Shown: piece by piece, positions 58,398 to 64,000 of the stretch | Position numbering within the stretch: position 1 is the stretch's first letter | Layout of the letters: each line of letters opens with the position of its first letter | Source: Rhodobiaceae bacterium | GTDB taxonomy: Bacteria > Pseudomonadota > Alphaproteobacteria > Rhizobiales > Tepidamorphaceae | NCBI GenBank assembly: GCA_020637985.1 | Contig: JACKJK010000006.1 | Coordinates: forward strand, 259,554-323,553 | DNA: 64,000 nt | Direction of reading: 5' to 3' | Translations under genes and position numbers: made by a program | The notes under the pieces: model-generated | The model's input: the letters and a program-made list of their open reading frames with translations, nothing else | Told to the model about the DNA's origin: nothing | Databases searched by the model: none

Positions 58398-59693
58398 TCA
58401 GGGACGTGTCTGGCCGGTGCCGCGCACGCGGTACTTGAAGCTCGTCAGCTGTTCGACGCCGACGGGTCCGCGTGCATGCATGCGCCCGGTGGCGATGCCG
58501 ATTTCCGCCCCCATGCCGAACTCGCCGCCATCGGCGAACTGGGTCGAGGCGTTGTGCATGACGATCGCCGAATCGACGATCGCCATGAAGCGGTCGGCCG
58601 CGGCCCGGTCATCGGTGACGATGGCGTCGGTGTGTTGCGAACCGTAGGCTGCGACCCAGTCGGCCGCCGCGTCGAGACCGTCGACGACGCGCATGGCGAC
58701 GATGGGGCCGAGGAATTCGTGACCCCAATCTTCCGGCGAGGCGGGTATGGCGCCCGGCACTGCAGCGCAGACAGCCGCATCGCCGCGCACCTCGCAGCCC
58801 GCCGCGATCAGCGCCTGTGCGATCGGCGCGACATGGGTGGCGGCCACCGCCTTGTCGACCAGCACGCACTCGGCGGCACCGCAGATCGAGGTGCGGCGCA
58901 TCTTGGCGTTGACGACGATGTCAACGGCCATCTGCAGGTTTGCGGCGGCGTGGACGTAGACGTGGCAGATGCCTTCCAGGTGGGCGAAGACGGGGACGCG
59001 CGCCTCTTCCTCGACGCGTCCGACAAGGCCCTTGCCGCCACGCGGCACGATGACGTCGATGTTGCCGTCGAGGCCGGCAAGCATGGCGCCGACGGCATCG
59101 CGGTCGGCAACCGGGACGAGCTGGATCGCCTCGCGTGGCAGGCCGGCTGCCTCCAGCCCGTCCTCGAGGCAGGCGTGGATCGCTCGCGCTGCGTTTAGCG
59201 CATCGGAACCGGAGCGCAGGATCGCCGCATTGCCGGCTTTCAGGCACAGCGCGCCGGCATCGGCGGTGACGTTGGGGCGGCTTTCGAAGATGATGCCGAT
59301 GACGCCGAGCGGGGTACGGACGCGCTCGATCTTCAGCCCGTTCGGGCGATCCCATGCGGCGATCACCGAGCCGACGGGATCCGGTAGTGCGGCGATCGCC
59401 TCGACTCCGCTGGCCATTGCCTCGATGCGGGATGCGTCGAGCGTCATGCGCTCGATGAAGCTGTCGGCAAGGTCGCGACGGCGGGCAGACGCGATGTCGG
59501 TCTCGTTGGCGGCGAGGATTTCGCCGGCGCGCGCGCGGATGGCGGCGGCCATGGCGTTGAGGGCGGCATTGCGGCTTTCACCGGAGGATACCGCCAGCAC
59601 GCGCGCGGCGGCGCGCGCGCTGCGCCCGATGCGCGCCATCAATGCGCCGGTGCTCCCGGTTTCCGCCCCGTGGCTGCGCTTGCGGGCGTCCAT
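58398..59693 (-). CDS. proA: Gamma-glutamyl phosphate reductase
   Basis: A 431-residue aldehyde-dehydrogenase-fold enzyme, the second step of proline synthesis. Characteristic regions are PLGVIGIIFESRPNVTADAGALCLKAGNAAILRSGSDALNA, VIVPRGGKGLVGRVEEEARVPVFAHLEGICHVYV, the catalytic cysteine in RRTSICGAAECVLVD, and EFLGPIVAMRVVDGLD. ATG 59693 lies 5 bp after the end of proB; a GTG at 59702 overlaps the proB stop and is also possible. Products of proA and proB act in sequence and likely as a complex. Confidence 0.97.
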   Translation of the reverse strand: MDARKRSHGAETGSTGALMARIGRSARAAARVLAVSSGESRNAALNAMAAAIRARAGEILAANETDIASARRRDLADSFIERMTLDASRIEAMASGVEAIAALPDPVGSVIAAWDRPNGLKIERVRTPLGVIGIIFESRPNVTADAGALCLKAGNAAILRSGSDALNAARAIHACLEDGLEAAGLPREAIQLVPVADRDAVGAMLAGLDGNIDVIVPRGGKGLVGRVEEEARVPVFAHLEGICHVYVHAAANLQMAVDIVVNAKMRRTSICGAAECVLVDKAVAATHVAPIAQALIAAGCEVRGDAAVCAAVPGAIPASPEDWGHEFLGPIVAMRVVDGLDAAADWVAAYGSQHTDAIVTDDRAAADRFMAIVDSAIVMHNASTQFADGGEFGMGAEIGIATGRMHARGPVGVEQLTSFKYRVRGTGQTRP

Positions 59694-59698
59694 GTGTC

Positions 59699-60877
59699 TC
59701 ACCCTTCGCTGTCGGCCACCGGGCTTGCGCCCAGCGCCATGTCGTCGCGGTGTATCATTTCGCTGCGCCCTGCGTAACCCAGCAGGGCCTCGATCTCGGC
59801 GGAGCGCCGGCCGGCGATGAGGCGCGCGTCGGCGTCGTCATAGGCGGTCAGACCGACACCGAGCAGGGTGGCGTCCTCGCTGCGGATGGCGACCGTGTCG
59901 CCGCGCTCGAAGCGGCCCTCGATGCGCTTGACGCCGGCGGGCAGCAGGCTCTTGCCGGCACGCAGCGCGTTGCAGGCGCCGGCATCGACGAAGACCGCGC
60001 CGCGCGGTTCCAGTGTCCCGGCGATCCAGGCCTTGCGGGCGGCGACCGGGCTGGCGACCGGCGCAAACCATGTGCTTCGCGCGCCGGCATCGATGCGGTG
60101 GATCGGGCCGGTCTCGTGACCGGAGGCGATGACGAGGGTGGCGCCGGCGCCGGTGGCGATCTTGGCGGCCTCGACCTTGGTCTGCATGCCGCCGCGCGAG
60201 AGCTCGGACCCGGCGCCCGAGGCCATGGCCTCGATTTCCGGCGTGATCGTCTGCACCTCGGCAATGAAGCGGGCGCCCGGGTCGCTTGCCGGCGGGGCGG
60301 TATACAGGCCGTCGACATCGGAAAGCAGCAACACGAGGTCGGCGCTGACCATGGTGGCGACGCGAGCGGCGAGGCGGTCGTTGTCGCCGTAGCGGATCTC
60401 GCTGGTGGCGACGGTGTCGTTCTCGTTGACCACGGGGACGGCGCGCAGGCGCAGCAGGTTGGCGATGGTGGCGCGGGCGTTGAGATAGCGGCGACGCTCC
60501 TCGGTGTCGCCAAGGGTCAGCAGGATCTGGCCGGCGACGCGGCCGGTGTCGCCGAGCGCCTCGCTCCAGGCGCGCGACAGGGCGATCTGGCCGACGGCGG
60601 CGGCGGCCTGGCTCTCCTCGAGCTTCAGCTTGCCGCGCGGCAGGCGCAACACGCTGCGGCCGAGCGCGATGGCGCCGGAGGACACGACGAGGACGTCGGC
60701 GCCATTGTCGCCGAGGGCCGCAAGGTCCTGGGCGAGCGCGCCGAGCCAGTCCCGGCGCAGACCCGTCTGCTGGTCGACGAGCAGGGATGAGCCGACCTTG
60801 ACGACGACGCGCCGGAACGGCGCGAGGCGTCCGGAGATCGGGGACCGAACCTGCTTGTCGGTGATCTTTTCGGGCAT
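59699..60877 (-). CDS. proB: Glutamate 5-kinase
   Basis: A 392-residue enzyme phosphorylating glutamate in the committed, proline-inhibited step. The amino-acid kinase domain has RVVVKVGSSLLVD, VLVVSSGAIALGRSVL, VVNENDTVATSEIRYGDNDRLAARVA and GSELSRGGMQTKVEAAKIATGAGATLVIASG. A C-terminal PUA domain (about 290-380) follows, with SLLPAGVKRIEGRFERGDTVAIRS. ATG 60877 is 16 bp from the obgE stop. The order obgE-proB-proA is widespread in alphaproteobacteria. Confidence 0.97.
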   Translation of the reverse strand: MPEKITDKQVRSPISGRLAPFRRVVVKVGSSLLVDQQTGLRRDWLGALAQDLAALGDNGADVLVVSSGAIALGRSVLRLPRGKLKLEESQAAAAVGQIALSRAWSEALGDTGRVAGQILLTLGDTEERRRYLNARATIANLLRLRAVPVVNENDTVATSEIRYGDNDRLAARVATMVSADLVLLLSDVDGLYTAPPASDPGARFIAEVQTITPEIEAMASGAGSELSRGGMQTKVEAAKIATGAGATLVIASGHETGPIHRIDAGARSTWFAPVASPVAARKAWIAGTLEPRGAVFVDAGACNALRAGKSLLPAGVKRIEGRFERGDTVAIRSEDATLLGVGLTAYDDADARLIAGRRSAEIEALLGYAGRSEMIHRDDMALGASPVADSEG

Positions 60878-60893
60878 CGTGCGTGGTCCGCGA

Positions 60894-61937
60894 TCAGGGC
60901 TGCCAGGGCTGGTCTTGGGTGGGATCGGCGGCGCGCTCGGCATTCTTCTCACGGCCGATCATCGTCGCCAGCCGCCGTGTCAGTTCGAGCATGCCCTCGC
61001 CGGAAACGGCGGAGACGCGCGCCACCCTGCTTCCCGTTTCCGCCTCCAGCAGTTCGGCCTGCATGGCGACGAGTTCGGGGTCGAGGGCGTCGCATTTCGA
61101 CAGGGCGACGATCTCCGGCTTTTGTGCCAGTTCGCCGTCGCCATAGGCCTCCAGCTCGCCGCGCACGGTGCGATAGGCGGCTGCGGGATCGTCGCTGGTC
61201 ACGTCGACGAGGTGCAGCAGGACGCGGCAGCGCTCGACGTGGCCGAGAAACGCGTCGCCGAGCCCTGCACCCTCGTGCGCGCCCTCGATAAGGCCGGGGA
61301 TGTCGGCGAGGATGAATTCGCGGGCATCGACGTAGACGACGCCGAGGCCGGGATGCAGCGTCGTGAAGGGATAGTCGCCGATCTTCGGGCGGGCGGAGGA
61401 CACCGCCGACAGGAAGGTCGACTTGCCGGCGTTGGGCAGGCCGACGAGGCCAGCGTCGGCGATCAGCTTCAGCCGCAGCAGGATGGTGCGTTCCTCGCCG
61501 GGCAGGCCGGGATTGGCGTTGCGCGGCGCCTGGTTGGTGGCGTTCTTGAAATGGGTGTTGCCGAAGCCGCCGTTGCCGCCGCGCGCGATGAGGACGCGCT
61601 GGCCGATCTCGGTCAGGTCGGCGATCTCGCTTTCGTCCTCGGCGTCGAAGATCTGGGTGCCCGCGGGGACGCGGATGACGGCATCGGCGCCGCCCGCGCC
61701 GGTGCGGTTCTTGCCCATGCCGTGCACGCCGCTCTTCGCCTTGACGTGCTGCTGGTAGCGGTAGTCGATCAGGGTGTTGAGGCCTTCCACGCACTCGGCC
61801 CAGACGTCGCCGCCCTTGCCGCCGTCGCCGCCGTCTGGCCCGCCGAACTCGATGAACTTCTCTCGCCGGAACGAGACACAGCCCGGTCCGCCGTTGCCGG
61901 CCTTCACGTAGACCTTGGCCTGGTCGAGGAACTTCAT
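60894..61937 (-). CDS. obgE: GTPase ObgE/CgtA
   Basis: A 347-residue ribosome-associated GTPase. The glycine-rich Obg fold (1-158) has GGPGCVSFRREKFIEFGGPDGGDGGKGGDV. The G domain has G1 GLPNAGKS (166-173), switch DYPFTTLHPGLGVV, G3 LADIPGLIEGAHEGAGLG and G4 LSKCDA. There is no large C-terminal OCT domain; the tail is short and ends QDQPWQP. Regulates 50S assembly and growth. ATG 61937 is canonical (MKFLDQAKVYVKAGNGG). Confidence 0.97.
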   Translation of the reverse strand: MKFLDQAKVYVKAGNGGPGCVSFRREKFIEFGGPDGGDGGKGGDVWAECVEGLNTLIDYRYQQHVKAKSGVHGMGKNRTGAGGADAVIRVPAGTQIFDAEDESEIADLTEIGQRVLIARGGNGGFGNTHFKNATNQAPRNANPGLPGEERTILLRLKLIADAGLVGLPNAGKSTFLSAVSSARPKIGDYPFTTLHPGLGVVYVDAREFILADIPGLIEGAHEGAGLGDAFLGHVERCRVLLHLVDVTSDDPAAAYRTVRGELEAYGDGELAQKPEIVALSKCDALDPELVAMQAELLEAETGSRVARVSAVSGEGMLELTRRLATMIGREKNAERAADPTQDQPWQP

Positions 61938-62049
61938 CGCGAGATCTTTCGTACTCTGGGTCCGCGCCCCGGGCGCCGATCCGGAGTTCATAGCCGAATG
62001 GGGCGTCCGGGGCGAATCGTCTTGCGCCGGGCGTGCCGAAGGCGCCGCC

Positions 62050-62652
62050 TCAGGCGGCAGCCCATGATTTCAGCCCCTGCCACGTCCGCCGCGTCAGGCG
62101 AAAGGCGAAGATCGGAACCACCGCGCCATCGAAGCGGGATTCGATCATGTCGAGACCGGCGTACTGGAAGCCGCATTTCTCGATTACCCGGCGCGAGGCG
62201 GCGTTGGCGACGCGGCACCCCGCGCCGATCACCGCGCAGGGGGACGCGGTGAAGACATGATCGATCAGTGCATGCGCGGCTTCAGTCGCGTAACCGTTGC
62301 CCCAGTGCTCCTGGCCGATCCAGTAGCCAAGCTGCGGCAGGTCGAAATCCTCCATCTGCCCGCAACCACAGGCACCGACGATTTCGCCGGTCGCGGCAAG
62401 CGTGATGACGAAGGCGCATTCGCTCGCCTGCGGGGCGTTGACCGTGGCGATCCACGTGTCGGCATGGGCGCGGTTGTAGGGGTGCGGCATGCGGGCGAGC
62501 CAGCGCGACACTTCGGCGTTGTTGGCCTGCGCCGTGATGGCATTGGCGTCGGCCGGCATCGGCCGGCGCAGCACGAGCCGCTTCGTCGCCAGTTCCTCAA
62601 CGCCTCGCAACGCGCCCGCGCAGATACTTTCCGCCTCGTCACTCCCGCCCAT
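62050..62652 (-). CDS. GNAT family N-acetyltransferase (RimJ/RimL-like)
   Basis: A 200-residue acetyltransferase with LATKRLVLRRPMPADANAI at the start of the fold and motif A region LGYWIGQEHWGNGYATEAAHALIDHVF, then ANAASRRVIEKCGFQYAG. The pattern is of the ribosomal-protein-serine/alanine acetyltransferase group. ATG 62652 is chosen over 62664 because GGAGG lies 5 bp before it (within the longer frame). It sits between the rpmA terminator and obgE, a common location in the order. Substrate unknown. Confidence 0.9.
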   Translation of the reverse strand: MGGSDEAESICAGALRGVEELATKRLVLRRPMPADANAITAQANNAEVSRWLARMPHPYNRAHADTWIATVNAPQASECAFVITLAATGEIVGACGCGQMEDFDLPQLGYWIGQEHWGNGYATEAAHALIDHVFTASPCAVIGAGCRVANAASRRVIEKCGFQYAGLDMIESRFDGAVVPIFAFRLTRRTWQGLKSWAAA

Positions 62653-62696
62653 GTCGTCCTCCATCAGGTCGGCCGGCCCACCCGATGCGGGGCCGA

Positions 62697-62732
62697 AAAG
62701 AAAACCGGGAAGATGGCGATCCATCCTCCCGG
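62697..62732 (-). terminator. Terminator of rplU-rpmA
   Basis: On the minus strand CCGGGAGGATGG (62732-62721) pairs at 11 of 12 positions with CCATCTTCCCGG (62716-62705) around a 4-nt loop, followed by TTTTCTTTT. About 70 bp after the rpmA stop. Confidence 0.94.
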
Positions 62733-62753
62733 CTCACATGACCTGCTGGTCGA

Positions 62754-62786
62754 GGGTTCGCCGGGGCGATGATCGCCGGCGAACCC
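62754..62786 (-). terminator. Second hairpin between rpmA and its terminator
   Basis: Perfect 11-bp arms GGGTTCGCCGG (62754-62764) and CCGGCGAACCC (62776-62786) with an 11-nt loop. There is no T-run. It may be a 3'-end stabiliser or a backup to the terminator 22 bp downstream. Confidence 0.6.
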
Positions 62787-62802
62787 CTATGTCGGCTCGC
62801 CG

Positions 62803-63069
<267 letters not shown>

Positions 63070-63098
63070 GACTTTAGCTCCTTAGAATCCCGTTCGCC

Positions 63099-63746
63099 CT
63101 ACTCGGCAGACTTTTCGGCGGCCTTCTGATCGACCTTGGCGCGCGGCGGCTTGCCGGCGAGAAGTTCCCTGGCCTGCTCCACCCATTCCTCGCGCTCGAT
63201 GCGGCCGCGCAGGTTGAGTTCGGCGTCGAAGCGCTCGATGTCGGCGGCGCTCCAGCCGGCGATCTGCTCCCAGCTGGTGACACCGGCGGCTACGAGCTTC
63301 TTCTTGATCGCCGGACCGACGCCGGCGATCAGCTCGATGTCGCCGCCGCCTGCGGACGTCGCAGCCTCGGCCGCCACGGGCTTGCTTTCGGCCTTCGGCG
63401 CTGCCTTCTTCGCCGCTGCCTTGGGCTTGGCGCCGCCGGTGAGGATCTCGGTGATCTTCACCATGGTCAGGTGCTGGCGATGACCGCGCTTGCGGCGCGA
63501 ATTTTTGCGGCGGCGCTTCTTGAAGGCGATGACCTTGGGGCCGCGGGTTTGCTCGACCACTTCGCCAGCGACCGTCGCACCTTCGACGGTCGGCGAACCG
63601 ATCGTCGCGTCGGCGCCTTCGCCGACCATGAGAACGCTCTCGAACGCGATGATATCACCGGGCTCGCCGGCGAGCTTCTCGACCGAAATCACATCGTCGG
63701 CTGCAACGCGGTATTGCTTGCCGCCGGTCTTGATGACAGCGAACAT
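63099..63746 (-). CDS. rplU: 50S ribosomal protein L21 with C-terminal helix-hairpin-helix extension
   Basis: A 215-residue protein, about twice the usual L21. The first 103 residues are normal L21 (MFAVIKTGGKQYRV, KKRRRKNSRRKRGHRQHLT, VKITEI). An Ala/Lys-rich linker (about 104-138) then leads to a second domain (about 139-200) with IELIAGVGPAIKKKLVAAGVTSWEQIAGWSAADIERFDAELNLRGRIEREEWVEQARELLAG. This is a helix-hairpin-helix-like fold seen fused to L21 in Hyphomicrobiales; its role is not known to me. Read from the strong promoter at 63902. Confidence 0.97.
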   Translation of the reverse strand: MFAVIKTGGKQYRVAADDVISVEKLAGEPGDIIAFESVLMVGEGADATIGSPTVEGATVAGEVVEQTRGPKVIAFKKRRRKNSRRKRGHRQHLTMVKITEILTGGAKPKAAAKKAAPKAESKPVAAEAATSAGGGDIELIAGVGPAIKKKLVAAGVTSWEQIAGWSAADIERFDAELNLRGRIEREEWVEQARELLAGKPPRAKVDQKAAEKSAE

Positions 63747-63901
63747 CGTATACTTCCTTCTCGATCCGCATCCTGTGGCGCCGCCACGCGTACCGGCCAA
63801 GCCGGCGGGACGGTCTTCGATACGGCGGAAACCCCGCCTGAAGCCTCGGATAGCGCCTTTTGCGCAGCCAGCCATTGGCAAGCTGCAAAGCCAAGCGCCG
63901 G

Positions 63902-63929
63902 GTTATACGGATCGCGGACGCAAAGTCAA
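63902..63929 (-). promoter_or_regulatory. Promoter of rplU-rpmA
   Basis: On the minus strand a -35 TTGACT (63929-63924), a 16-bp spacer and a -10 TATAAC (63907-63902). Both match the housekeeping sigma consensus closely, fitting a highly expressed ribosomal-protein operon. The leader to the rplU start is about 150 nt. Confidence 0.75.
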
Positions 63930-64000
63930 TGTGGGTTGCTCTCGATTGCGCAGGCGCGTTTGCGCGGCAGCGGCCGGTTTGCTTCGGCGGCGGACTTGAT

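Overview
This is a GC-rich, densely packed chromosomal segment from an alphaproteobacterium, most likely of the order Hyphomicrobiales (Rhizobiales). The grounds are gene content and order: zapE-mdh-sucCDAB-lpd, xerC and a small transaldolase next to priA-atpHAGDC, rplU-rpmA-GNAT-obgE-proB-proA-nadD-rsfS-rlmH-envC-ctpA, a giant NAD-dependent glutamate dehydrogenase, a ribosomal protein L21 with a long C-terminal extension, and an Omp19/protease-inhibitor-like lipoprotein. I cannot name the genus. No rRNA, tRNA, CRISPR array, insertion sequence, prophage or integrase other than XerC was found. The window reads as core genome.

Layout. 1-5.9 kb: the end of a GT90 glycosyltransferase, an EVE-domain protein, a methyltransferase, a DUF1761 membrane protein, acetyl-CoA synthetase (acs), and two small envelope proteins including an L,D-transpeptidase. 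5.9-10.6 kb: gamma-glutamyltranspeptidase and a Tad-like von Willebrand factor A protein on the minus strand, then an SdhAF4-like protein divergent from htpX. 10.7-16 kb: rsmB, a heparinase II/III-family protein, purH and a UPF0145 protein. 16-22.2 kb: an MFS exporter and the glutamate dehydrogenase (minus strand). 22.4-28.6 kb: two AhpD-fold proteins, a LysR regulator divergent from mmsA, an Inh-type lipoprotein, a GST and zapE.

28.7-38.8 kb is a TCA-cycle block: mdh, sucC, an unrecognised secreted protein, sucD, sucA, sucB, a MAPEG membrane protein and lpd, all on the plus strand. It encodes malate dehydrogenase, succinyl-CoA synthetase and the complete 2-oxoglutarate dehydrogenase complex. 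38.8-42.4 kb is the most accessory-looking stretch: a short YadA-type trimeric autotransporter overlapping a small anchored protein, an orphan LysR regulator and two tiny envelope proteins. 42.4-44.1 kb has xerC and transaldolase. 44.3-51.8 kb has priA followed by the F1 part of ATP synthase (atpHAGDC), closed by a clear terminator.

51.8-63.9 kb is one long minus-strand series read from right to left: rplU-rpmA (strong promoter and terminator), a GNAT acetyltransferase, obgE, proB, proA, nadD, rsfS, rlmH, an EnvC-like murein hydrolase activator, ctpA, a divergent polysaccharide deacetylase and rppH. It joins ribosome assembly, proline and NAD synthesis, and peptidoglycan remodelling.

I found no convincing new multi-gene system. 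The observations most worth following are the secreted-protein gene lodged between sucC and sucD, the Asn-rich heptad stalk of the small trimeric adhesin with its overlapping partner gene, and a compact palindrome with an extra half-site in the 319-bp gap after 5072.
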